A stretch of DNA of 64,000 nt from Diplodia intermedia. Lineage: Eukaryota; Ascomycota; Dothideomycetes; Botryosphaeriales; Botryosphaeriaceae. Positions within the stretch are counted from its first letter, which is position 1, and each line of letters opens with the position of its first letter. Positions 1 to 10,572 of this stretch are shown here, piece by piece. The notes beneath the pieces were generated by a model. That model was not told where the DNA came from. It made no database searches and worked only from the letters and a program-made list of their open reading frames with translations. Position numbers and translations under genes: made by a program. The stretch lies in NCBI GenBank assembly GCA_021495925.1, contig JAKEKT010000114.1:37142-101141 (forward strand), given 5' to 3'.

Positions 1-419
1 CGGATGGAAACATAGAATCGGGGGTTTGGACGGAGGAAAGATGGGATTTTTTGACCTTCCCTGTAGCTTTAGCTTTTTTTCCCTCTCTTCGTCGGTGAGG
101 TTCTGTAACGCTAGAGCATCTTGAGTAGTACTCAAAAGAGGATATACAATCGAGAAAACGTGCAAGTTTCAACGATGATTTTTCGTCTGCAGTACTCTCG
201 TCTCATCAGTGATCAATGTACATACAACAGCGCAAGCCCCGCAGAGCCAAAGGAAGAAAGTACAAACGCCCGCAATCTATGAAACCCAAATCTTCGCCGC
301 CCCATTCCCAATGCCCTGTAAAAAACCGAGTATCAAACAATCGAATATCCCGCCGTCACCCAGTCGCTTCACATCTCTCTCTCCCTCCCTCCCTCCCTCT
401 ATAAAGTCCAAACCCACCA
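1..419. other. 3' flank of the J-protein gene, no gene seen
   Basis: This stretch lies downstream of the stop codon of the minus-strand J-protein gene. It holds C/T-rich low-complexity sequence (CCCT repeats around 380-405). The short reading frames across it are proline/serine-rich and look like chance frames. Confidence 0.5.
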
Positions 420-1477
420 CTACTTCCCCGCCGCCCCCACCACCACCTTCTCCCTCCTCTGCTTGTTATTAAACCAGCTCGGAATGCTCGCCACGAACGC
501 GATCGCGCCGCCCACGACGAAGAAGTTGATCAGCAGGCTCCAGGGCCCGCCGCCGTTCTTCATCTCATCCGTCGACATCTCGCCCCGCGCGCGCGCGCGC
601 CGGCTCAGCCGCGCCGATATCCCCTCCTGCGTGCGCCGGTGCGCGACGCGGTCCCAGTGCGGCAGCGCCGTGTCCCACCCGCGCTCGGCTTGGCCGGGGC
701 CGAAGCCTCCGCCTCCACCTCCGCCGAAGCCTCCTGCTGGGTTGTTGTAGAAGGCGCCTGTGTAGGTTGTGTTGTCGCCCCCCGGGTCGTTGTGGTGGTC
801 GGTGGTTTCAGCGTAGGGATTCGTCGACGAGTAGCCGTCGTGATACCCGCCCGCCGCGGACCGCTTGGCCGACTGCGCGCCCCACGCCCCGTTGCGGTAG
901 AAGGACGGCGGGGGCCCGCGGAATTGCGTGCGGCGCCGGCTCAGGCCCGAGGGGGGGCGGGAGCCGGCAGGGCCGGCGTAGGAGGAGTGGGAATGGTGGG
1001 AATGGTGGTGGTGGGAGTGTGGGTGCAGGCGCGCTTGGTCGCGGTCGTAGCGGCTGCGCTTCTCCGGCGAGCCGAGGACGTGGTAGGCTTCGCTGATGCG
1101 GACGAAGCGCGAGGACGCGGCCGGGTCGCCCTTGTTGCGGTCGGGGTGGTGGCGTTTGGAGAGGGAGTAGAATTGGCTGGTTGGGGGCGTAGGTGGTTAG
1201 TTTCGGAGGTGTAAAAGTGGCGGGGGGGTTGCGATTTCGATTGATTCGGCGGGTGGTTGCTTTATTTTTTTTTCTTTTTCTTGGGGGTTTCTTACCGTTT
1301 GATGTCTGCTGCGCTTGCGCTAAAGGGGAGCTCGAGCGCTTCGTAGTGGTTCTGCGCCTCAGCATTACCGTGCCGGGCTGAGGCGTGGAATTGGCGCGGG
1401 CCGCTGCTGCATTGTTGTCGCCGGCGCGCTGCGAGCAGCTGATGGGGGTTTCGCGGAGAGAGTGCAAGGCGTGGCAT
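420..1477 (-). CDS. Mitochondrial J-domain (DnaJ) protein with C-terminal membrane segment
   Basis: Two exons, 1296-1477 and 420-1176, joined across a 119-nt GT-AG intron with a CTAAC branch site; 312 aa. The N-terminus is Arg-rich with RQFHASARH, like a mitochondrial presequence. The J domain covers about residues 44-110, with the HPD signature at 71-73 that stimulates Hsp70 ATPase. A His/Ser-rich and Gly-rich linker follows. One hydrophobic segment at about 274-292 lies near the C-terminus, followed by a short basic tail. The layout (presequence, J domain, single C-terminal membrane span) suggests an Hsp70 co-chaperone anchored in a mitochondrial membrane. The specific partner is not evident. 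It is divergent from the MetAP2 gene with a 704-bp shared upstream region. Confidence 0.85.
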
Positions 1478-2181
1478 GCCTCATTCTTGGCTCATGTGTA
1501 CGGGGAGACCCTGGCGGAAGAGTGGTTGCGGTCGTAAAGGCTCAAGGTGGACGGGAAGAGGGTAGGAGTAGTTGTGTGTCCATGATGACGTCTCCGACAG
1601 CGGAAGTGCACAGGGTATTGCGGGCGCGGTCCCGCCAAGCAAAGCGGGCCCGGAGCATTGGTAAAATAGGCCATCTTATCTTGATGTGGCCGCTCAAGTT
1701 ATCTGATGAACGTGCTCGGAGTTCACTAATACCACTCAACAACACTATATCATATCCTCGATGCTAAAAAGACGTCCTATAGCCATACTAAAAGATATCA
1801 AAACTACTTGAAGTCTTATAGCAGCGGTGGATGCGGCAGTCTTTCCGCAGTCGGTGGTTCACCGCGGAGTGGGCCGGCAGCAACTTATTTGACCGTGGCG
1901 GCCGTGTCTCGCCATGACCCATTCGAGTCAATGAAGATAGACAGTCCGTTGTCGGCTACCAGGCAGACGCGTCCTTGTCATCTCAGAGCCGCGTGTCCGA
2001 TTTCCGGCAGGATATAAGAAAGGTCGAGCGCGGGCGTTCACAGCCTTACCTAGAGCTCAGGCGGACGCCGGAAGTCCGTTCGAACGCCGCGCCGCACGGG
2101 CCACTATCAAGATGTGCTGCTCGCCTCTTAAGCCGCTGCCCCACCGAGTCCAGAGCCGACAACCCTCTCACACCAGACAAA
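1478..2181. promoter_or_regulatory. Shared divergent upstream region, J-protein / MetAP2
   Basis: This 704-bp interval separates the start codons of two divergently transcribed genes and must carry both promoters. No reading frame in it has protein-like character. I see no unambiguous TATA box or known factor site. The assignment rests on gene orientation only. Confidence 0.45.
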
Positions 2182-3817
2182 ATGGCAGCAGCAGCAGCAA
2201 CAGAGGGGATCAAAGACCTCAAGCGTAGGCCATTCCGCGCCCGCTTTTCCAGTCTGAGAAGGGTACAATGTGCTGATATGACGTAGTGGAGGAGACCAAC
2301 GGCAAGCCCGCCGAGGGCGCCCCAGCCAACGGCGCGCCTGTGAATGGCGACGCCGAGAGCGACGATGAGGAAGGAGACGACGCTCCTGCCGACGGCGCTC
2401 CCACTGGAGGTTTGCGCTTCCCGACATCCGCCCTCTTCCAGCTCCCCGCTCGATCCGCGCATGTCTGACAATAAATAGAAGCGAAGAAGAAGAAGAAGAA
2501 GCCGAGAAAGAAGAAGAAGAAGGGCGGTGCTGGCGGTGGTGCGTCCAAGCAGTCGGACCCGCCGCGTGTGCCCGTGTCGCAGCTGTTCCCCAACGGCCAG
2601 TACCCCGAGGGCCAGATCGAAGAGTACCGCGACGAGAACCTGTACCGCACCACCAACGAAGAGAAGCGCCATCTCGACCGCATGAACAATGACTTCCTCA
2701 ACGAGTACCGTCAGGGCGCCGAGGTCCATCGCCAAGTGCGCCAGTGGGCCCAGAAGACCATCAAGCCGGGCATGACCCTCACCGAGATTGCCGAGGGCAT
2801 CGAGGACGGTGTGCGCCACCTGACCGGCCACCAGGGTCTCGAGGAGGGGGATAACTTGAAGGGTGGAATGGGCTTCCCTACCGGTCTCAGCTTGAACCAC
2901 TGTGCTGCGCACTACACGCCCAATGCCGGCAACAAGATGGTGCTGCAGCAAGAGGATGTCATGAAGGTCGATTTTGGTGCCCAGATCAACGGCAGAATCG
3001 TCGACAGCGCCTTCACTCTGGCATTCGACCACAAGTACGACCCGCTGCTGCAGGCTGTGAAGGAGGCGACCAACACTGGCATCAAGGCAAGCATTGACGG
3101 CAGTATAGGCAAGTCGTGTTGGCTGACTGTGGACTAGGAAGCTGGTATTGACGTCCGCATGTCTGACATCGGCGCTGCCATTCAGGAGGTTATGGAGAGT
3201 TACGAGGTGGAGCTCGACGGCCAGACCCACCAGGTCAAGTGCATTCGCAACCTCAACGGCCACAACATCAACCAATTCGAGATCCATGGCGGAAAGAGCG
3301 TGCCCATCGTCAAGGGCTCCGACCAGACCAAGATGGAGGAGGGTGAAACATTTGCCATCGAGACGTTTGGAAGTACCGGAAAGGGTTACGTCCGGGACGA
3401 CGTGCGTGCTCCCCGTTTTCTACGCGAAGATGGCTGAAACTGACTACCGCCGCAGATGGAAACGTCGCACTATGCCAGGCGGGTCGACGCTCCCAAGGTG
3501 GCGTTGCGCGTCTCGTCGGCCAAGTCGCTTCTCACGTCCATCAACAAGAACTTCGGCACCCTGCCTTTCTGCCGCAGGTACCTTGACCGTCTGGGTCATG
3601 ACAAGTACCTCCTCGGTCTTAACAACCTTGTCCAGAGTGGCATCGTCGAGGCATACCCTCCGCTCTGCGATGTCAAGGGCTCATACACTGCCCAGTTCGA
3701 GCACGTGAGTATCTCTCAGTCACAGATCTTGCACCCGGCTTTGGCTAACCGTCTCTGTAGACCATCCTCCTCCGTCCCAACGTCAAGGAGGTCATCAGCC
3801 GGGGCGATGACTACTGA
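2182..3817 (+). CDS. Methionine aminopeptidase 2
   Basis: Six exons: 2182-2224, 2287-2409, 2479-3086, 3138-3401, 3456-3704, 3761-3817; 447 aa. The enzyme removes initiator Met from nascent proteins in the cytosol using two metal ions. An acidic segment and a poly-Lys tract (about residues 57-70), typical of type 2 enzymes, precede the catalytic pita-bread domain. By alignment with the known human ligands, the metal ligands are D220, D231, H300, E333 and E428, with substrate His H200. The protein ends with the conserved SRGDDY. The intron at 3087-3137 has a GC donor (AAG|GCAAGC); no GT-AG alternative keeps the frame. The start is the first ATG giving MAAAAATEG. It is convergent with the next small gene, 146 bp away. 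Confidence 0.95.
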
Positions 3818-3963
3818 GGAATCATGCACCGTCGTTAAAATTTCTGCATTTGTTTTGGGTTTTCACAGGATATGCCAGATGATTGACTTGACGAAAAGTA
3901 CATCAAGTGCATGGGTAGACGAACGGATAAGCAAAAATGAAAACTTCAAGCGACACACATGCG

Positions 3964-4323
3964 CTACAGCTTCTCGTTTCTTCTCTTATCATGTTTTCCT
4001 TTGCTGATATCGCTGCCACTGACCAGTTCGTCAGCACTCACACCATCGGACATGCGCAGCAGATAGCCCTGGTAGATGGGCGCCAACCCTCGTTGCATGC
4101 CCCGTTCTGACGCCTCGGCATTGTACGCCGCAATCAAGCTGCGGAGAAGGGGCCGACTCCCGGATGACGACGATGACGCAGCCCTAGCCTCGACGGCTCG
4201 GAGGAAGGCAGCATCTTCGCGGTTCAGCGGCGGCAGGGGCAGCTGGAAGTCGGCGCTGTACTCGTCACTGGTGTCGGCACGGATGCCATGGTCAGGGAAG
4301 AAGTCGTCGTTATCGCCGGCCAT
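3964..4323 (-). CDS. Small conserved-looking hypothetical protein
   Basis: Single exon of 119 aa starting MAGDNDDFFPDHG. The N-terminal half is acidic and proline-containing. A Ser run sits near residues 54-58, and a putative helix follows (RPLLRSLIAAYNAEASERG). The tail is basic. The frame stays open upstream to about 4971, but that extension has promoter-like composition, so I place the start at 4323. I do not recognise the family. Cytosolic or nuclear location is only a guess from the absence of a signal peptide or membrane segment. It is divergent from the YCII-domain gene. Confidence 0.6.
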   Translation of the reverse strand: MAGDNDDFFPDHGIRADTSDEYSADFQLPLPPLNREDAAFLRAVEARAASSSSSGSRPLLRSLIAAYNAEASERGMQRGLAPIYQGYLLRMSDGVSADELVSGSDISKGKHDKRRNEKL

Positions 4324-5012
4324 TATAGCTCGAGTGCTTGGCCTTTCAAGTTGGTTGGCGGGATAATATTTTTTTCCCTCTGTTCCTGTCTTCCTCTGCG
4401 ATCGTAGATGAATGCCGTGATGATGCTGAAACAGAGCGGACGGTGTTGTTTCAGGATATGCACGCGGGGAGAGTGGAATGTTGTGGCGGGGTGTGATTGT
4501 TGCGGGTGAGACCAAGGCTTGAGAGAAGTGATGGAGGCGGAAGTAGCCGTTGGCGGAGCAAGCCGACCTGTTCAGCACCGAAGGGCGTGGTGGAGGACAG
4601 GGCGGCATGAGGACGACCCCGCCGAGGGGCGTTTGCGCCGAGCCTCGGGCTTGCATGCGGTGGGGCACGTCGGATGCGCGCCGCCTCGCTTTCCCACCAT
4701 CCACAACCCGCGCCCTACGCACTGCATTAACCGGAGACACGCGGCAATATTCTTCCGCCGACTCTTTCCTCAATTGGTCTATCCCAAGCAGGATCCACGC
4801 GACTTGCCCCATTTCGCATCCCTTCCTGACTCGGCTGGCCTTGATCATCCTGCCTCGTCTATCTTGGGAATCACGTCTTCTATCAGCTACCAGATATATA
4901 AACCTTGCCTCAGTCCTCGCCCTCTCTCCCCTCACCCCTCCTTCCTCTTCCACCTTCCACTTCCACCCCAAGGAAGACGAAGACCCAGGCTCTACCCTTC
5001 CACCAAGTCTCT
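4324..5012. promoter_or_regulatory. Divergent upstream region, hypothetical / YCII gene
   Basis: This 689-bp gap separates two divergent genes. C/T-rich tracts (about 4900-4990) directly precede the YCII start, as is common in fungal 5' leaders. An A/T-rich TATATAAA-like sequence is seen near 4893-4901. Long overlapping frames on both strands here lack any family resemblance. Confidence 0.45.
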
Positions 5013-6193
5013 ATGACCGTTGCCGCTACCGTCCGCCGATTATTCTCACCCTCGACCGCCGCACGCCCTACTACTACCGCCGCCATCTCCCGAGCTCGTC
5101 GTCCGTTGGCTTCTTCTTTGCCTCCTCTCTCATCCGCCTTCACCGGTACCCCACGGAACCGCTTCAACCAGACCACCACCATCAGAACCATGTCGTCCGA
5201 GCCCCAGAAGTTCGAATGGCTCGTCATCCTGCCCGACCAGGACGGCGCCCTCCCCCGCCGCATGGAAGTCAGGCAGTAAGTCCCAACAAACAACAACCTT
5301 TCCCCCAAGCAGCCGCCCCTCCCCCACTTTCGACCACCACAAAAAAAAAATCTATCCTTTCCACACCATAACCCCGAACACAAGGAGAAAAAAAAAAGGG
5401 AGATGAGAAAATAGAAAAATCTCCCTGGCCAGGCTAACCTCTTCCTCTCTCCCCTTTCCGCGCGCCGAAACAGACAGCACCTCAGCAACCTGCAGACGTA
5501 CCCGCCCGACTTCTGGCTGTGGGGCGGCGGCTTCCTCGAGGACGTGCCGCGCGAGGGCGAGCCGATGAAGATGCTGGGCAGCGCGATGCTGGCCTGGGCC
5601 GCGTCCAGGGACGAGGTGCTGGAGAAGCTGAGGAAGGACGTGTACACGGAGAATCAGGTGTGGGATTGGAGTAAGGTATGTGTGTGTTTTTTTTTTCCTT
5701 GTCCTTTTTTTTCTTTTTCGTCGATCTCTCGCTTCCTTCGTCTTCTTTATGGTTCTGGGTTTTTGGTCTTGGGGGAGGGAGGTGTCGAGGGCGTCGTGAT
5801 GTGGTCTTGTTGGAGGCGGCGGCGGCGGCAGCAGCGGGAGGAGAAGGAGGAGGAGGAGGAGGAGGCGTCGTCGTCGTCTCGTTGGAAGTTGGCGGCGCGG
5901 CTGGCTGGCTGGCTGGCTGGCTGGCTTTGGGGGGAGGGTGATGTTGGACGAGCGGCGGAGGGCGGCGAGGGATTCCCACCTTTTCCTCTTTCGTTTCTTT
6001 TTTTTTTTTGCCGTTCATGTATACCTTGGCACCTCCACTCCATTCCATTTACACCTTGCTGCCCGGTCGTCGTCCAATCGAACACGGACACGAACGAAAC
6101 AAACAAATGCTAACCAACCGGTTCCAAAACCGCCGCACACACACACAGGTCCAGATTTACCCGTTCAAGAGCGCCATCAGGAAGCCTTTGTGA
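5013..6193 (+). CDS. YCII-related domain protein, probably mitochondrial
   Basis: Three exons, 5013-5275, 5474-5675 and 6149-6193; 169 aa. The first 59 residues are Ser/Thr/Arg-rich, like a mitochondrial targeting peptide. The YCII-like domain starts at about M60 (MSSEPQKFEWLVILPD) and runs to the C-terminal IYPFKSAIRKPL. Small fungal YCII proteins of this layout are widespread; the biochemical role is not established, and a dimeric alpha-beta barrel fold is the family expectation. Initiation at M60 (5190) would give a cytosolic form. The second intron (473 nt) is much longer than others here and carries homopolymer and (GGCT)n tracts. It is convergent with the desaturase gene. Confidence 0.85.
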
Positions 6194-6465
6194 CTTGATT
6201 AGTTAGTAGCACTCTCGCCGCCACTACTACAGGGGGGCAGCATGCTGTCTTCGGACAACAGGTTAAGAATATAGGATCTTTTTGCTCTCTTTCTTTTTCT
6301 TTTCTTTTTTTTTTTTTTAGATTTGGTCATTCTGCCCTCTCTCTCCCTCTCTCCCTCTCTCCCTCTTCTCGGAGGGCTGGCTGCTTATATATATGACCCT
6401 TTCGCACCCATGACGCAAGTAAAGCTAACGAATGTAACTGCAATACTTACTTCTCATCGCATGTT

Positions 6466-6496
<31 letters not shown>

Positions 6497-6962
6497 GTGA
6501 GGACGAACGAATAAAAGTGATGATATACATGATTTGTGGAGATTGCTTGTCTCTCTCGCCCGTCTCTTGCCCCTTTCGGCTATCCGTTCAACAACCCCCT
6601 CCTTCTTCTCACTTTCGCCCACAATTGCCAACTTTTGTGATGCCGTGTATAGAGAGAGAGAGAGAATCATGACCACTTGTTGTTTCCCATTCCATTCCTT
6701 TGATATCTATCATATGTACATACATCATCACACTTGAGGGTTTTTTCTTCTTCTATCTGCCCTAGGATCATAACCGTACGTATTCATTAACCTCCCATTC
6801 GTTTCCCTCAAAGCTTCACGAAGCGGGAAGGAGGAGGAGGATGATGATCCCCGCCGCCGCAGCAGCAGCAAGCCAAAGCACGTTGCACAAAAGATCGTCC
6901 CCCTCCCCCCTCCCCTCCCCTCCCAACCACCAAAAAAAAAGAAAAGAGAGAAAAAAAAAATC
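6194..6962. other. Convergent 3' region with microsatellites, no gene
   Basis: This 769-bp region lies between the 3' ends of the YCII and desaturase genes. It contains CT/CCCT tracts near 6340-6365, a GT repeat (about 6463-6500), an AG repeat at 6651-6664 and A-rich runs near 6930-6960. Reading frames follow the repeats and are not credible. Confidence 0.5.
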
Positions 6963-8291
6963 TCATTTCACCCCCGGAATCGAAGACGCCTCGTTCGCGC
7001 CCAACTCCTCCTCCTTCCACCCAGCCGACTGCGCCGCCACCCCACCGTTCCCACCGTTCCCACCACCACCACCGCCAACCTTCCTGCCGCCCTCGGCGCG
7101 CTTGACGCGGCACCACATGCCGACGTCCTTGTCCCAGATGAAGTGCCAGACGACGCCGACCCAGCTGCGGTGGCGGGGCAGGGGGTCGTAGAACTCGCGC
7201 GCGACGCGGTTGAGCTCCCACAGCCGGCTCCACGGCACGGCGGGGAAGTCGTGGTGCTCGTTGTGGAGGCCGACGTTGTACGTGAGGAGGTTGAGGGGGC
7301 CGTAGTACGAGAACGTCTCCGGCGGAGGGGCGTCAACCGGCGTCTTCTTCTCGTCGTTGCTGTTGTTGTTGTCGTTGTCATTGTTGTTGAAGACGTAGTG
7401 CTCGGCGATGAAGTGGCCGGCGCAGGGGTGCAGGGACCCCGCGAGGAACGACGACGCGAGCAGGTAGACGAAGGGGTGCCAGGAGCCGGCCAGCTTGACG
7501 AGGGCGGCGTCGAAGGCGACCTGGAAGCCGATGTTGAAGAGGTGGATGCGCGACACGGGCAGCTGGTAGACGAACATGGGGCGCAGCGCGTAGAAGAAGA
7601 TCTGGAAGGTCGCGAAGAAGGCCTTGCCGAGGACCGAGTCGAGGACGACGGCCTCGAGGGCGGTGGGCAGGTCCGTGTCGAGGCCGTCGACGCCGAGCGA
7701 TTTGTGGTGCGTGAGGTGGTAGGGCTGTGTGTTTTTTTTTTTTTTGTTAGCCAAGAAGAACTCGTTCTGTGTTTTTCCTCCGTCTGCGGTTCTTGGGGTG
7801 TCGGGGGTGTTTGTTTTACGCACCCTGAACGAGGCACTGTACGGGATGCCGATGGGTATGTTCGCGAAGCAGGCGAACAGGCGGTTCGCCATGGGCGACC
7901 GGAAGGCCAGGTTGTGCGAGATCTCATGGATGGCGAGGAAGATGTTCTGGTTCGCCGTGGCACCGATGATGTAGGCGGTGAGGAAGAAGGGCCAGGATAG
8001 GATGGGCGTGTTGCGGAGGAGGTAGGCGCAGGTCACCTGCAGCGAGACGACGCCGAGGACGATGTACTTGGTCAATGGCTCGGGACCGCAGAGCTTCGTG
8101 ACCTGCAGGAGTGCATGTGTTAGCTCTGAACGCTGACTGCGTAGGGGGTGTGAGCTTGCCTCGGGGTGAGCCTTGATAATGGCCATGCGCCGTGTCCGGT
8201 GCGGCTCCTCGGTATAGGTCCAGAAGAAGTCGGGCTCGGCATTCTTCGTCTTGGGCTCGACGGTCGTCGTGGTCGTGACCGACGCTGACAT
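6963..8291 (-). CDS. Sphingolipid delta-4 desaturase (DES family)
   Basis: Three exons, 8160-8291, 7824-8102 and 6963-7724; 390 aa. The enzyme introduces the delta-4 double bond of the sphingoid base in dihydroceramide, at the ER. It has the family N-terminus (FFWTYTEEPH) and three di-iron histidine boxes: HEISH (103-107), HLTHH (140-144) and HNEHH (291-295). Strongly hydrophobic segments separate them. About 23 residues rich in Asn/Asp (about 250-272) are inserted between AEHYVF and FSYYGPLNLL, where relatives have only a few residues. The tail after about 350 is Gly-rich. The first intron (8103-8159, 57 nt) is GC-AG and stop-free in frame. It shares orientation with the SPF45-like gene upstream. 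Confidence 0.93.
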   Translation of the reverse strand: MSASVTTTTTVEPKTKNAEPDFFWTYTEEPHRTRRMAIIKAHPEASSHPLRSQRSELTHALLQVTKLCGPEPLTKYIVLGVVSLQVTCAYLLRNTPILSWPFFLTAYIIGATANQNIFLAIHEISHNLAFRSPMANRLFACFANIPIGIPYSASFRVRKTNTPDTPRTADGGKTQNEFFLANKKKKNTQPYHLTHHKSLGVDGLDTDLPTALEAVVLDSVLGKAFFATFQIFFYALRPMFVYQLPVSRIHLFNIGFQVAFDAALVKLAGSWHPFVYLLASSFLAGSLHPCAGHFIAEHYVFNNNDNDNNNSNDEKKTPVDAPPPETFSYYGPLNLLTYNVGLHNEHHDFPAVPWSRLWELNRVAREFYDPLPRHRSWVGVVWHFIWDKDVGMWCRVKRAEGGRKVGGGGGGNGGNGGVAAQSAGWKEEELGANEASSIPGVK

Positions 8292-8827
8292 GGTGGGCAA
8301 AAGGAATGCAGAAACGAAAAAACAGAAATCGCACTGAGCGAGTGGAGGGGACGAGGTTGCGGAGGCACGGCGTGGAGATGAAATTCGCGGCCGGGGCACG
8401 TATCGATAGGCGTAGGGTGACTCTGGCCTGAGCTGCTGAATTATCCGAGCCGCCACCGCCTGCTCCACGTGTGACCCACATGGCCCTGCATCAGCCCCAT
8501 CCCGATCCGGATCGAGCGCTTCCGGCTGGCCTGATGGGCAGATGATACGCACGCTTTGTAGCTTCAGCATCTTGATTGGTCACTTTTGCACGTCTCTCTC
8601 AACTTTTCGATTTCACTCGGTACACTGGTCGATGCACCATATCGAATTCCTGTCTGTTGCCCCATTATGTGGAGCACTCACTCTGGATCATTTTGGATCC
8701 CATCCATGGAAATCGTACCAATACAATTCAGACGCCAGCCCTTCCCTGCCTGTGGAAATGCCCGTGATAACGCCAAGATCATCATCCGTCGCTTGCCTGA
8801 CATCACAACCCATCTGCTGCGCGGAAA
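8292..8827. other. Intergenic: desaturase upstream region and SPF45 3' flank
   Basis: This 536-bp gap lies between two minus-strand genes. It should hold the desaturase promoter and 5' leader next to 8292 and the 3' end of the SPF45-like gene next to 8827. No coding potential is visible. Confidence 0.4.
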
Positions 8828-10572
8828 TTACAGGCTGTAGTCGCCCTGCTCGAACTTGTCGACGTCGAAGTAGCGGGCCTGGATGGCGTTGCCGTTGAAC
8901 ACCCTACCATCCATGGCGCTGACGGCGCGCAATGCCGACAGCTCGTTCGTGAACTTGGCAAAGACCGGGACATCACCGCTTCCAGAGTAGCGATCAATGT
9001 AGATGCGTTCAATGCGACCACCCTGCGCGAGCTATTAACCATCATAGGGAATCGTTGACGCGGGGCTAGAATGTGAGAACTTACAGCCTTGTCGAGCTCC
9101 TCGCCGATTTCCTGCATCAGACTGCCCTCATCGAGTTCCTGCTGCAAGTCCAAACCGACCAGCATGTTGCTCATGACGACAACGGGGCTCATCTTGCCAT
9201 ACTTGCCCTCCTCCTCGCTGCCCTTCGCCTTCTTACCACCCGTGATCTTGCCCATGCCAGCGGGGGTTGCCCAGCCACCACCTTTGGCGTCAGCAAGCTT
9301 CTTGCGCTTCTCGGCCTTCATCGCAAGCGGTGTGATGATTCCGTTCTCGTTGGCGCCGAGACCCTTGCCCTTCTCCCAGCCGTACTTCTCCATCATGCGC
9401 TGAGCGAAGCCCTTCTGACCAGGCGCTTTCGACCGAGATCCATCTTCAGCGTCCCTGGCTGCCTCCTCCTCCTCGGCTGCAATCTCCTCGGACAGCTTAT
9501 CAGGCAATTGATCGGGCGGCGGGACGTTGTAGCGCACAGGTGCACGAGAGATGGATCCATCGGGAGGAGGGGGTGGCGGTGCTTCCGTCGGAGGTGGCGG
9601 CGGGGCACCAGTAGGCTCCTCAGGCGGAGGCGGAGCACCCAGGCCACTCAGGCGCATGCGGCGGGCATAGGCATCTTCGCCACTGGGGTCGTCGGGTGCT
9701 TCAGCAGGAGCCGAAGGAACGGGCGGTGTGGGTGTGTTGAGGTCGGCGGGCGGGGCGAAGTTGTAGCTCTTCGGCGGAGCAAATTGAGCTAAGTCTGTGT
9801 CAGCTACGGAAAGTCTCAGGCGCGGGTGCGACCTACGCTTGACGCGCGAGCGCTGGTAGTCTTCCTCGTCGCTCTCCGGGTATTCCTTGGAGAGCTCCCT
9901 CAGCGACCTGTGGCGGTAGAGGAGGTCTTTCCACTCTCCAATCTCGCGCATCTGCTCCTCACTGCCCTTGTACTGATTGTAGTCATTGGGGCGCGTGGGA
10001 TCGTAGATGTCGTCCCAGTTCTGCTCCTGGGCCTCGTAGTTCTTCTTCTTTTTCTTCTTGTTCTTGCGACCGCCGCGCTCTCTGGGCTGGGATGCGGCGT
10101 AGAAGCCGTTGTCGACAGGATCGCCAAGGAAGTCGGCGAGCGAGGCCTTGGAGGGTGGGTTTGCAGCCAGGGCAACAGCGGCGGAAGACTTGTTCGCTGC
10201 AGCCTGCGGGTCGGGCGAGCTTGAGCCCTGGGCCGGCGCAACGGGCTTGGGGAAGGCCGGCTTGGTCTTCTTCTGGGCCTGTACCTGGGGGCGCTTGGTG
10301 GGCTGGAAGCGGAGCGCTGCTGCTCGGGTTAACACGACGCTGCATAAGTCACTATTCTACATCTTTTCGAAAGCAGACGCGAGAGGCGCGCAATAGGTAC
10401 CTGAGTTGATCTGCTGCTTCTTGGCGGGCGTGGCGTCCTGCTGGTCGTCGGCGCCAGGCTGCTGGTTGTACATGACGGGCGCGCTGGAGATTGTGCCGGC
10501 ATTGGAGCCGAGCAGGTTGGCGAATGAGGACAAGCCCCGCGCAGGGGCGTTGTCGGCGTTGTCCTGGGCCAT
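8828..10572 (-). CDS. SPF45/RBM17-like splicing factor (G-patch + UHM)
   Basis: Four exons, 10401-10572, 9837-10319, 9085-9788 and 8828-9022; 517 aa. The order is a low-complexity N-terminus, a Lys-rich tract, an acidic spacer, a long proline-rich region (PPPPP runs), a G-patch at about 344-385 (GWEKGKGLGANENGI) and a C-terminal RRM of the UHM type (about 415-512). R493-V-F495 is the R-x-F motif that UHMs use to bind ULM tryptophans in SF3B1/U2AF/SF1. It should act in the nucleus in 3' splice-site choice. The acceptor before exon 2 is a tandem CAGCAG, so two isoforms differing by one Ala are possible. The 48-nt second intron is also open in frame. It is divergent from the PCS60-like gene. Confidence 0.9.

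Noticed and set aside
2046..3287. 413-codon open frame on the minus strand
   Set aside because: It is the antisense shadow of the MetAP2 exons. GC-rich codons at third positions keep the opposite strand open, and the + strand carries all catalytic residues.
3964..4971. N-terminal extension of the small hypothetical gene to 335 codons
   Set aside because: The upstream 216 codons run through the divergent promoter region and have leader-like composition. The protein-like part starts at 4323.
7143..8000. 285-codon open frame on the plus strand
   Set aside because: Antisense to the desaturase; Val/Glu/Arg-rich composition without any domain.
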